NCBI RefSeq assembly: GCF_000744785.1
Contig: NZ_JQMO01000003.1
Span: 5,208,001 to 5,272,000 of the forward strand
DNA: 64,000 nucleotides
Reading direction: 5' to 3'
Source: Kitasatospora azatica KCTC 9699
GTDB taxonomy: Bacteria > Actinomycetota > Actinomycetes > Streptomycetales > Streptomycetaceae
Every line of letters begins with the position of its first letter. The stretch's first letter is position 1. Under the pieces are notes generated by a model. It saw only the letters and a list, made by a program, of their open reading frames with translations. It was not told the DNA's origin and did no database searches. Of the stretch, positions 49,917 through 58,398 are shown in pieces. Both the position numbers and the translations under genes were made by a program.

Positions 49917-52442
49917 ATGGCGCACAAGCTGTTGGACATCACGCCCACTCCGCAGGTGCTGGTGGCACTCACGCGGACCCCGATTTCGCCGCTTGACGCA
50001 CTTAGCGAACTGATCGACAACGCCATCGACTCGTTTCGGGCGGCGGCCACCGCGGGCAAGCCGTCTCCTGTCCGCCAGGTAATCATCGAGATCCCCAGTG
50101 CTGCTGAGGTCAGCCGCGGCGAGGGCCTTGTCCGAGTACGCGACACGGGACCCGGGCTCTCCGAGGAGCAGATCGCCGACTCGATGCGGGCAGGGTTCTC
50201 CTCCAAGAACCACTTCGACACCCTCGGGCTATTCGGCATGGGCTTCAACATCGCCACCGGCAAGCTGGGCCGTATCACCCGCGTGGTCTCGGCGCGCGCT
50301 CAAGACCCGCATGCCATCCAGGTCACCCTCGATCTCCCCAAGCTCATCCAGGAGCAGAGCTTCGCAGCCGAGGCTGAGCAGGTGCCCAAACCCCCTGGCC
50401 TCACGCACGGAACGGTAGTCGAGATCCGTGGCTGGTGGCCCGACGGCGATGGGAACAGCGGCTTCATCCGCAACTTGGCGAAGCTTCCGCGGAAGACGCT
50501 GCGTGATCGGCTCGGGCGGCGGTATGCATCGCTTCTGCGCACCGACAGCTCCACACCGGTGATAATCAGTGTCAACGGTGAGCGGTGCCAGCCGTTCGAG
50601 CACTGCGTGTGGTCCAAGGAGCGGTTCGTCGAGCGCCAAAGCCACGGCAAGGTGCCCGCGCGAATCGACTTCGACGAGCAGATCAGCCGTGCACGGCGGT
50701 GCCTGCACGACGGGACCGACTTCGGCGTTTCGGCGACCTGTCCCCGGTGCGGAGGAACGGAGAGCCGACAGGTCGTCCACCGGGTCCGAGGCTGGGTCGG
50801 CATCCAGCGGTTCGACGACCAGAACGACTTCGGGATCGACCTGATCCGCAACGGGCGCGTGATCCGGGTGGCTGAGAAGGCAGCCTTCTTCGAGTTCGCC
50901 GACGAATCCACCGGGCGCTCTGAGCGCGAGTACCCGATCGACCAGCAGTACGGGAGGATCGTTGGCGAGGTCCACCTCGACCAGGTCCCCGTCGACTTCC
51001 AGAAGCAGAATTTCCAGCAGGCTACGGATGAGTGGCAGGACGCCATGCGGTACCTGCGCGGCGGTTCCCTACTCCCCACTAAGTGGAGTGACGAGGAGCG
51101 CAACGAGTCTCCTGTCTCCCGCTTGTTCCAGGGCTACCGCAAAGTCCGCAACTTCGGCCGCAGCGACATGTACATGGGCCAGTACAACCCCGCCAAGGGC
51201 AAGGCGGACCGGATCTCTCGCGACACCGAGCGTGCTTACCATCAGAAGTTCCTCGATCGCGAGCCCGGCTACTACACCGATGAGAAGTGGTGGGAGCTCG
51301 TTGAGACGGCCGGTGAACCGCCGATCCAGGAACTGCCCGAATGCGGTGACTGCGGGTTCCAGAACACCCCGGCCGCCGAGGAGTGCGGAGGATGCGGACA
51401 GGTCCTCAACGGGAAGACCTGTCTGAGCGCCGACTGCCGCAAGCAGATCCCGCGGTCCTCCACCGCTTGCCCGCACTGCGCTACCTCACAGGTCCCCACG
51501 GTCCAACTGCCCTGGAAGTGCGCCTTCTGTTCCTCTGAGAACAAGGCCGGGGACGAATCCTGCAATGTATGCGGCAGTATCAAGGGCGCGCCGCACCCCG
51601 CCAGCCCCGAAGCGCTCGCCCTCGCCTCAACGAAAGAACCCGACTACTGTGCCTCCCAGCTGATGGTCGCTCTGGCCGATGGGAAGATGAGCAGCCCGCT
51701 CGACATTGCGGCGCACACGGTGCATCGGCCAATCATCCCTGCGTACGGCCGCGAGCCGGTACCGCTCGTCACCGGCGCGGCGATGGGAAGGATCACTGTG
51801 TATGTCGATCCAACCCACCCGGTGTTCACCGCCATGGGGCTGCGACCCGAGTACCTTGTCGCCACCGAGGCAGCGCAGTATCTCTACTCCCTCCACAGGA
51901 ACCTGCAGAACCAGCCCGGCCACACCGTCGCGGCGATGACCGCTGAGCTCCTCAAACAGGGGTGGGGCGACGCGGTCACCGACAACGCCGACACTGTCCG
52001 GGGCGACATCAAGGAACTGTTCAGCCAGATCACCGAGAAGATCCTCTTGGCACCCCACGCCGAGGACTTCTACAGCGAACTCGATGAAACGCAGCAGCTT
52101 GCGCTCGCCGAATCGATGATCAAATCTGGTGCCGACCTGGCTGAGCTCGGCCGCCTCAAGAGCACCGGCGGCTACCTGCGCTACTGCGACCGCGACACCG
52201 TGACCGCGTTCTTCGCCCGCCACTCCGACAGCTGGTTCAACGGCCTGGTCTGGCAGGACCCCTGGCCCAGCGAGGCAGAGGTCGGCCCGCTCATCGCAGG
52301 GAAGCTGCGAGAAGTCCTGCGATTGAAATATTTGCGCTGCCTGGAGGACTGCGCGTCCTACATGCGCTACGAACAGCCAGAACGCCTGATCATCGTCCGA
52401 GCTCGCGCTGCTGTTGACTTCCTCGCCGACAAGCTGTCATGA
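49917..52442 (+). CDS. MORC-type GHKL ATPase with zinc ribbons
   Basis: 841 aa from the ATG at 49917. Residues ~15-220 are a GHKL (Hsp90/MutL-like) ATPase: ELIDNAIDSF (31-40) with the catalytic Glu and Asn, DTGPGLS (76-82), GLFGMGFN (104-111). An S5-like domain follows with its own Cys pair (CPRCGG) and the MORC-typical VPVDFQKQNF. Residues ~465-560 contain repeated CxxC ribbons (CGDCGFQN, CGGCGQVL, CPHCATSQ, CAFCSSEN, CNVCGS). A helical C-terminal region completes the protein. Prokaryotic MORC homologues were described in restriction-type operons by Iyer, Abhiman and Aravind (2008), proposed to form ATP-driven clamps or loops on DNA. ATGA couples it to the Mrr-helicase gene. Confidence 0.9.
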   Translation: MAHKLLDITPTPQVLVALTRTPISPLDALSELIDNAIDSFRAAATAGKPSPVRQVIIEIPSAAEVSRGEGLVRVRDTGPGLSEEQIADSMRAGFSSKNHFDTLGLFGMGFNIATGKLGRITRVVSARAQDPHAIQVTLDLPKLIQEQSFAAEAEQVPKPPGLTHGTVVEIRGWWPDGDGNSGFIRNLAKLPRKTLRDRLGRRYASLLRTDSSTPVIISVNGERCQPFEHCVWSKERFVERQSHGKVPARIDFDEQISRARRCLHDGTDFGVSATCPRCGGTESRQVVHRVRGWVGIQRFDDQNDFGIDLIRNGRVIRVAEKAAFFEFADESTGRSEREYPIDQQYGRIVGEVHLDQVPVDFQKQNFQQATDEWQDAMRYLRGGSLLPTKWSDEERNESPVSRLFQGYRKVRNFGRSDMYMGQYNPAKGKADRISRDTERAYHQKFLDREPGYYTDEKWWELVETAGEPPIQELPECGDCGFQNTPAAEECGGCGQVLNGKTCLSADCRKQIPRSSTACPHCATSQVPTVQLPWKCAFCSSENKAGDESCNVCGSIKGAPHPASPEALALASTKEPDYCASQLMVALADGKMSSPLDIAAHTVHRPIIPAYGREPVPLVTGAAMGRITVYVDPTHPVFTAMGLRPEYLVATEAAQYLYSLHRNLQNQPGHTVAAMTAELLKQGWGDAVTDNADTVRGDIKELFSQITEKILLAPHAEDFYSELDETQQLALAESMIKSGADLAELGRLKSTGGYLRYCDRDTVTAFFARHSDSWFNGLVWQDPWPSEAEVGPLIAGKLREVLRLKYLRCLEDCASYMRYEQPERLIIVRARAAVDFLADKLS

Positions 52443-54205
52443 CGCAACGTATCGTCACCGACCTCAACCTGGCTGGGACTGGCTGGCAGTCCTTTGAGAG
52501 GACTGTCCAGCGCCTCCTAACTGCCCGCGGCTACACGGGCGTCCAGCTAGCCGGCGCATCCGGTGATGGCGGCGCCGACGTGATCGGCACCCTCAACGGA
52601 CGGCGATGGCTTTTCCAGGTCAAGCGCTGGCGTACGCCGGTGGGGCCTGACGTCATCGCGCAGACCATCGCGGCGTGCCAGCGCTATGACGCTGACATCC
52701 CTGTCGTCGTTAGCCTCAACGGCTTTGAGGCATCCGTCCGGGCCCAGCACGAGCACTTGGCAGCGAGAGGGATCCCTCTCCAGCTATGGGACCGCCGCAT
52801 GCTTGTCCGGCAGGCCGAGCGCGTGCCCCGGGATCCGTTGTCCCAACGGTTCCCGGAGCGCTACCAGTTGCGCTCCTATCAGGAGCGCGCCGTTGAACAC
52901 GTCATGGGCGAAATGGTCAACGGTGCCCGCAGTGCCCTGGTCGTCCTTGCAACCGGGCTAGGCAAGACCTTCGTCGCAGCCGAGTTCTACCGGCGCTTCC
53001 GGACATCACGCCCCGACACAAAGACGCTTGTCCTCGCACACCGAAACGAGCTCGTATACCAGCTCGAGCGTTCCTTCTGGCCCATGCTGCCCTCTTCCGT
53101 GGGCACCGGCGTGTGGAATGGATACGAGCGTCCGGACCCGGACGCCCTGGCTGATCTCGATATCGTGTTCGCCTGCGTGGACAGCGTAGCTACCGCCGCA
53201 GCATCAGGACGCTCACTCCCCGACTTCGGCTTGGTGGTCGTGGATGAGTGCCACCACCTGGGCACCACCGCATACGACACGGTCATCGGCGAGCTGTCGG
53301 CAGCTGACGGCGGAGCGTTCCTTCTCGGCATGACCGCCACTCCGTGGCGGCCCGACGGGAAGACGCTGGGACAGTGGTTCGACTATCCCGTCGTGGACAT
53401 TGACTTGGTGCGTGGGCTGCGAGAGGGCTTTCTCGCCAACGTCGACTACCGGATGTTCACGGACAACCTCGACTGGGACGCCTTGGCCGCCGGACTTGCT
53501 GGGACTGCTCCAGCCCTCACGCCCCGCGGAATCAACCGCACCCTGTTTATCGATGAATGGGACGATGCTGTCGCTGATCGGCTCTCCGAGGTGTGGCGTG
53601 AACAGCTCAATCCCCGCGCCATCGTCTTCTGCGGGACTATCGACCATGCCGAGCGGATGGCCGGACGCATCAACGCCCTGGGCTTTGCCAGCGCCGAAGT
53701 CATCGCTTCCCGAACTTCCAGCGGCAAGGCGGTGGACGCGGCAACCCGCAACCGCATCCTGTGGGACTTCGCAGATGCCCGTACAGGCGTCCTGTGTGCC
53801 GTCGACGTCCTCAACGAGGGCGTGGACGTCCCGGACGTCAACATTGTTGTCTTCCAGCGCGTCACCCACAGCCGCCGCATCTTCGTCCAGCAGCTCGGCC
53901 GAGGCCTCCGCCTCGCCCCAGGCAAGGACAAGGTCATCGTTCTGGACTTCGTCTCCGACATCCGCCGCTTCGCCGCAGGCCTGAGTCTTCAGGACTCGCT
54001 CGCCTCGCCTGGCAAAGCGGGCCACGATCCCCGAGTCAAGATCGGCAGTCAGATCAGCTTCCTTCGGGCAAACGGCCCTGACCAAGAAGGAGCTCAGTTC
54101 CTCCGCGAGTGGCTGGGCGACCTAGAGGCGGTCGAAAACGCAGGCGAGGATACACACATCCTTCGCTACCCTCCTGGCAGCGCCATTGCAGAGATCGCGA
54201 AGTGA
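52439..54205 (+). CDS. Mrr-like endonuclease / SF2 helicase fusion
   Basis: 588 aa; the start overlaps the MORC-type gene by four bases. Residues ~15-125 are a restriction-endonuclease-fold Mrr domain: WQSFERTVQRLLTARGYTGV, SGDGGADVI with Asp47, and LFQVKRW with Gln60 and Lys62. Residues ~140-520 are a superfamily 2 helicase: RSYQERAVEHV, P-loop ATGLGKT (171-177), DECH (269-272), LLGMTATPWRPDGKT, LNEGVDVPDVN and QQLGRGLRLAPGK. The arrangement is that of type I/III-like translocating nucleases. With the MORC ATPase it could load on and cut foreign DNA that lacks host methylation, which is inference. Confidence 0.92.
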   Translation: MTQRIVTDLNLAGTGWQSFERTVQRLLTARGYTGVQLAGASGDGGADVIGTLNGRRWLFQVKRWRTPVGPDVIAQTIAACQRYDADIPVVVSLNGFEASVRAQHEHLAARGIPLQLWDRRMLVRQAERVPRDPLSQRFPERYQLRSYQERAVEHVMGEMVNGARSALVVLATGLGKTFVAAEFYRRFRTSRPDTKTLVLAHRNELVYQLERSFWPMLPSSVGTGVWNGYERPDPDALADLDIVFACVDSVATAAASGRSLPDFGLVVVDECHHLGTTAYDTVIGELSAADGGAFLLGMTATPWRPDGKTLGQWFDYPVVDIDLVRGLREGFLANVDYRMFTDNLDWDALAAGLAGTAPALTPRGINRTLFIDEWDDAVADRLSEVWREQLNPRAIVFCGTIDHAERMAGRINALGFASAEVIASRTSSGKAVDAATRNRILWDFADARTGVLCAVDVLNEGVDVPDVNIVVFQRVTHSRRIFVQQLGRGLRLAPGKDKVIVLDFVSDIRRFAAGLSLQDSLASPGKAGHDPRVKIGSQISFLRANGPDQEGAQFLREWLGDLEAVENAGEDTHILRYPPGSAIAEIAK

Positions 54206-54220
54206 TAGGAGCGCATCCCA

Positions 54221-54811
54221 ATGCCTGAGCACAAGTCCCGTCCCGAGGCTGACTGGAACCGCCTCAAGCCGGCCACCGAGCATGCGGTCACTGAACTCCT
54301 CAACCAGCTTCAGCAGGACGCGTGCGCACAAGACCTCCTCGATGCCTACCTCTACGCGAAGCGCCTGCTGGCAGAGTCGATGCAGGCTCTGATCCGCATC
54401 GATCTTCCGGCAGAGTGCGAGACGTTCCAGGACCTCCGCAAGCAGCTCTGCGACGCTATAGCGGCTCAGTACGGGAACAAGATCCCCGAACGCTACCTCG
54501 TCGTGCCCTATGGCAGCCGGACCCACGAGGAGCTTTTCACCATCCTGCTCCAACACTTCGGCCAGCCAGTCAGCGCCGCGTTGCTCCGTGTTGTCACCAG
54601 GGACTCCGTCCACACCGAGCGCCGCACCCGCGAACTGCGAGAGCTCGGTCTTGACATCGAGACAGGAAAAGAAAGCGGTGTTGACGTCTATACCCTCAGA
54701 TCCCTGGCCCTCGACACCGGCATGATCCCGACAATCATCAGGAACAACCTCCGCGACAAGAAGGCCCCGGCCGGTGTAAAGGCTGCGGCGCTCGCCGTCC
54801 TCGGAGAGTGA
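54221..54811 (+). CDS. hypothetical protein, last gene of the MORC/Mrr-helicase operon
   Basis: 196 aa from the ATG at 54221, 15 bp after the helicase stop, with AGGAG upstream. The N-terminal half is helical (EHAVTELLNQLQQDACAQDL; LAESMQALIRIDLPAECETF). The second half (ELFTILLQHFGQPVSAALLR, RRTRELRELGLDIETGKESG, YTLRSLALDT) resembles a winged-helix DNA-binding module. Such a module could recognise the target sequence for the operon. No catalytic motif is visible. Confidence 0.75.
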   Translation: MPEHKSRPEADWNRLKPATEHAVTELLNQLQQDACAQDLLDAYLYAKRLLAESMQALIRIDLPAECETFQDLRKQLCDAIAAQYGNKIPERYLVVPYGSRTHEELFTILLQHFGQPVSAALLRVVTRDSVHTERRTRELRELGLDIETGKESGVDVYTLRSLALDTGMIPTIIRNNLRDKKAPAGVKAAALAVLGE

Positions 54812-54939
54812 GCGGAGCGCGTGATCCGTGATCCCCGTGGGACCTTGTTGCTCGATGTGATTGTTCGTCACTCGTGATCTCCGTGTTGGGTGGACACTGC
54901 TGGGTGTCAGGCCGGTGATCTGGGTCGAAGGAGGAGATC

Positions 54940-55080
54940 ATGTCGATGCGTCCGCTGCCGGCTCCTGAAGTGCCCGGGTCCACGTCCCGGGTGGCGCGGG
55001 CTGTGTTCCCGCGTGGCTGCCTGGCGATGCGGATCAGGGACGAACTCGGCGCGGTGTTCGGCAACGAGCGGTTCGCGTCC
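54940..55080 (+). pseudogene. 5' fragment of an IS1182-family transposase
   Basis: From the ATG at 54940 the frame reads MSMRPLPAPEVPGSTSRVAR, AVFPRGCLAMRIRDELGAVF and GNERFAS, the usual IS1182 N-terminus. AGGAGGAG is the ribosome binding site. The rve-type IS at 55081 interrupts it and no IS1182 continuation is seen beyond 56272. Confidence 0.65.
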
Positions 55081-56272
55081 TGTGGGGCTCGTAAAGTCAT
55101 TGCTGCAGATGGGAGCTCGCGTGCGGACTCACCGATGGTGGCTGGGATGCTGCGCGGGTGATCATCTCGCTGCTGTACAGGGCCACGCGTGCGCTGCTGT
55201 CCGTGCCGGCGGTGCTATTGCGCCGGGACACCGCCAAGGACGCCGAACTGCTGGTGCTGCGGCTCGAGAACGCGGTGCTGCGACGACAGCTCGACGGTCC
55301 GGTTCGCTACGAGCCCACGGACAGGTTCTGGTTGGCCGCGCTGTCGTCGCTGATACCGCGCCGTAGCTGGAGGAGCGTCTTCCCAGTCACGCCGGGGACG
55401 CTGCTGGCTTGGCACCGGAGGCTGATCGCCAGCAAGTGGGACTACTCCGACCGGCGGGGACGCACTGGCCGCCCGGCCACAGCGGCAGCACTCAAGAAGC
55501 TTGTACTGCGCCTGGCGCGGGAGAACCCGCGGTGCGGTCATCGCAGGAGCCAGGGCGAGCTGGCGCGGCTGGGGCACCCGATCGCGCCGTCCACAGTCTG
55601 GGAGATCCTGCGCGCGGTCGGCATCGACCCGGCCCCGCGCCGTACCGGACCGAGCTGGCGCGAATTCCTCACCGCGCAGGCCGAGGGGATCATCGCGGCG
55701 GACTTCTTCCACGTGGACACCGCGACGGACAGGCGCTTGTACGCGCTGGCATTCCTTGAGCACGGCACCCGCAGGCTCCACATCACCGGTGTCACCGCCC
55801 ACCCCACAGCACAGTGGGCGACCCAGCAAGCCCGCAATCTCGCCGCCGACCTCGGCAGCCGCGTCGAGTCTCTGCGCTTCGTTCTCCGCGACCCCGACAG
55901 CAAGTACACCGCCTCCTTCGACGCTGTCTTCGAAGCTGAGGAGATGGGGGTGCTGATCAGCGCGCCCCGAGCGCCTCGGATGAACGCACACTGCGAGCGA
56001 GTGATCGGCACGATCGGCCGCGAAGTCCTCGACCACGTTCTGATCATGAACGAGGCCCACGCCCGTCAGGTCCTCGCCGAGTACCGGGATCACTACAACA
56101 GGCATCGACCGCACCGATCCCGGGACCAACGACCGCCTGAGATCCAGGAACAGCCAGCAGTCTTGCACCAGTTCGATCCCGTAAGGCTCCTGCGTACTCG
56201 AGTCCTCGGCGGTGTCGTCAACGAGTACCGATACGCCGCTTGAGCTGCAGCGATGACTTTCCGAGCCCCACA
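55081..56272 (+). mobile_element. complete rve-type insertion sequence, 1.19 kb
   Basis: The ends are inverted repeats: TGTGGGGCTCGTAAAGTCAT at the left and TGTGGGGCTCGGAAAGTCAT when the right end is read inward; the match continues through GCTGCAG. One integrase-type transposase gene lies inside. No clear target duplication is seen at the flanks. A 3' fragment of the same family lies at 26688-26920 and related fragments at 13050 and 15432. Confidence 0.85.
55158..56243 (+). CDS. rve-fold IS transposase (IS3/IS481 group)
   Basis: 361 aa from a GTG at 55158. An N-terminal helix-turn-helix region (KDAELLVLRLENAVLRRQLD; ENPRCGHRRSQGELARLG) precedes the catalytic core. The DDE residues lie in IIAADFFHVDT, LRDPDSKYTASFDAVFE and NAHCERVIGTIGREVLDHVL. 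The end, RLLRTRVLGGVVNEYRYAA, is shared with the fragment at 26688. Length and motifs are complete, so the element may be mobile. Confidence 0.9.
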   Translation: MIISLLYRATRALLSVPAVLLRRDTAKDAELLVLRLENAVLRRQLDGPVRYEPTDRFWLAALSSLIPRRSWRSVFPVTPGTLLAWHRRLIASKWDYSDRRGRTGRPATAAALKKLVLRLARENPRCGHRRSQGELARLGHPIAPSTVWEILRAVGIDPAPRRTGPSWREFLTAQAEGIIAADFFHVDTATDRRLYALAFLEHGTRRLHITGVTAHPTAQWATQQARNLAADLGSRVESLRFVLRDPDSKYTASFDAVFEAEEMGVLISAPRAPRMNAHCERVIGTIGREVLDHVLIMNEAHARQVLAEYRDHYNRHRPHRSRDQRPPEIQEQPAVLHQFDPVRLLRTRVLGGVVNEYRYAA

Positions 56273-56475
56273 CGAGTAAGGGTGACGGCGATGGTCGGCA
56301 GACACACGCTCTCTACTCGCGCCAGTCGCCGACCCGGGGCAGCTCTCCCAGCTCGAGATACGCCGACGCGACCGGCTCGGCGGAATCCTGCATGAGTACC
56401 GACATGCTGCATGACCAGTCCAGATGCGAATTCCGGCAAGTGCAGCGCTCTGAGCGCCACGTCGGCTGACCCATT

Positions 56476-58398
56476 TCACGCGAGGCTGCTGAAGAATCCC
56501 AGTCCGGGATCATCCAGAGTTCCGGCGACCAGTCCGCGGTCGAGGAAGCGGTTGAACTCCTCACACGCCGTTTCGGGCAGCAGAGCACAGCTGTGGCACG
56601 CTGCGAGGTTGCAGGAATCGGGCCCCTGGCCGTGGCTGTCCATGCAGACCGGGTCAGAGGAGCACCAGCGGGAATTGCTGATCGCGTTCTTCAGGACCTC
56701 TTCGAAGCGCTCAGGCTGACCCATGCGCACGAGCCCACCGAGGGTCCCTTCCGAGTCGCCAGCGGCAGTGTAGATGAGCAGGCCGTTCATTCCATCAGTC
56801 CCGGGCGAGACGTAGAGGCGTTCCCGCAGTGACGCCGAGCTGTAGCCGCACTCGAACGTCAGTTGGTTGATCAGCAGGTGGGCGAGCGTGTGCAGTAGAA
56901 CGAGCCGGGGAGTTACCTGTCGTTCGACGAGGTGGCGTTCCTGGGCCACCATCTGGAACCGCTGGGCTATCGGGACGAGCCGGTTCTGCACCGACGGGGC
57001 TACTTCCCACTGCACCAGGAGTTCCGGATCGAGTTCCAGGTAGATGCCTTCCCCGAGCACGGTGTAGGCGGGGAGCCATGACTCGCCATCCTCCGGGGTC
57101 CGGCGACGCAGCAGGGCCATCCGGGCAGCGGTGTCCGGGTTGGACGACTCGGCGAAGATCCGGTTGAACCCCCAGAGGACACGGGTCTCCCGCAGCTTCT
57201 CGACGAGGCGTACGCGTGACACCAGCCGTCCGACGTCGTTGGCGGAGTCGGCCTCCTGCTCCCGGACAACAAGCTCGGTCGAGTCGATGGTGTCTCGGAT
57301 GCGCGTGTACTCCTGCTGGCGGAACGGTGCCTGGTCCCCGTCGGCATCGGCCGTCAGCTCGGTGGAAGCCGCCGCCGGGCCCTCCAGGATCGAGAGCGCC
57401 GCCTCGATCTGCTCGTCGGTGAACTTCTCCAGGCGGAAGGCGTTCTTCCTCGCGGTCCGCCGCAGGCGGCTTGCGGTGAGGACCTCCCCGTCGTCCAGGA
57501 CGCCGCGGGCATTCGCCCGCGCCCTGGCGATGGTCTGCTCCTCGAGAGCCTCGAGTACGCGGGGGTCTACTCCCGTTGACGATGCCTCAGGGATGAAGAT
57601 GGAACTCTTGACCAGGGCGTAGTAGACGTTGGCCGCGCCGCGGAGGCTGCCGCGCAGCGGTTCTCCGCAGGGCTGTCCGGCCGTTGCCAGACCGAGCCAG
57701 GGCATAGCTCCACGGCACGAGAACTCAGTGCCGTCCTCCAGATGGGCGGTGAGGTAGGTGGTCTCGTCCTTGTCCCCCTGGTTGGGGCGTTCCACCGAGG
57801 TGATGCCCTCCAGCCCCCGGTCCTTGTGGCAGGTCTCGCAAACGACGCGCTGCGAGGCAAGAGTGCCGCCGCCGGAGGTCCGGAGCTTGAGCTTGGGTGA
57901 GCGACAGCTCGGGCTGACGGCCCGATGGACCCACTCGACCCAGGGGAAGTCCTGGAGGTGGCCGCGCTCGCACAGGGCCACGAAGGGAACCTGTGCGAGA
58001 AACGGTGCCCAGGATGCCTTTTGCCTGGGGCAGTTCGGGTTGGTGCAGCGCGGCCGGTCCGCGAGGTGCAGCGGGTGCTGGGTCAGGGCGCGGCACCGGG
58101 GGCAGAAGCTCCAGGCAGGGAAGCGCAGGACTGGTACCTGGAGCTTGGTGTTGTACTGGTCGGGGCTCGACCTGAAGCTGTCCCGGTAGTCCGGCGGGGT
58201 GTAGAGGGCCTCCACCCCGAGGTGGCGTTCCAGTCGCCATTCGTGGATGCGGAATTCCTCCTGGTCCAGCCTCTCCCCGGGGATGAACCAGTGGTCGAGG
58301 CCGGCGGTGATAACGGAGGTGCCGTCCGCGAGGACCTGCATGGCTCCCGGCCCGAACGGGGCGACGAGCTGAGAGCGCCGGATCTTGCCGCGGATCAC
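56476..58398 (-). CDS. drmB: DISARM-like DrmB (DUF1998 protein)
   Basis: 640 aa from the GTG at 58398 (IRGKIRRSQLVAPFGPGAMQ); GTGA overlaps the drmA stop. The N-terminal RRSQLVAPFGPGAM segment is characteristic of DrmB. Cys clusters for zinc follow: CPRCRALTQHPLHL with CTNPNCP, then CERGHLQDFPW and CETCHKDRG. The DUF1998 part (VLLHTLAHLLINQLTFECGY; YSSASLRERLYV) and a final Cys set (WCSSDPVCMDSHG, CNLAACHSCALLPETACEEF) complete it. In DISARM, DrmA and DrmB form the core complex that loads on DNA and blocks phage. No DrmC follows; the downstream DNA is short and then an IS. The long upstream extension of the frame is antisense shadow. Confidence 0.9.
   Translation of the reverse strand: MIRGKIRRSQLVAPFGPGAMQVLADGTSVITAGLDHWFIPGERLDQEEFRIHEWRLERHLGVEALYTPPDYRDSFRSSPDQYNTKLQVPVLRFPAWSFCPRCRALTQHPLHLADRPRCTNPNCPRQKASWAPFLAQVPFVALCERGHLQDFPWVEWVHRAVSPSCRSPKLKLRTSGGGTLASQRVVCETCHKDRGLEGITSVERPNQGDKDETTYLTAHLEDGTEFSCRGAMPWLGLATAGQPCGEPLRGSLRGAANVYYALVKSSIFIPEASSTGVDPRVLEALEEQTIARARANARGVLDDGEVLTASRLRRTARKNAFRLEKFTDEQIEAALSILEGPAAASTELTADADGDQAPFRQQEYTRIRDTIDSTELVVREQEADSANDVGRLVSRVRLVEKLRETRVLWGFNRIFAESSNPDTAARMALLRRRTPEDGESWLPAYTVLGEGIYLELDPELLVQWEVAPSVQNRLVPIAQRFQMVAQERHLVERQVTPRLVLLHTLAHLLINQLTFECGYSSASLRERLYVSPGTDGMNGLLIYTAAGDSEGTLGGLVRMGQPERFEEVLKNAISNSRWCSSDPVCMDSHGQGPDSCNLAACHSCALLPETACEEFNRFLDRGLVAGTLDDPGLGFFSSLA

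Noticed and set aside
56273..56475. Possible drmC start after drmB
   Set aside because: Translation of all minus-strand frames gives no phospholipase-D HKD motif and stops soon; no gene can be supported.
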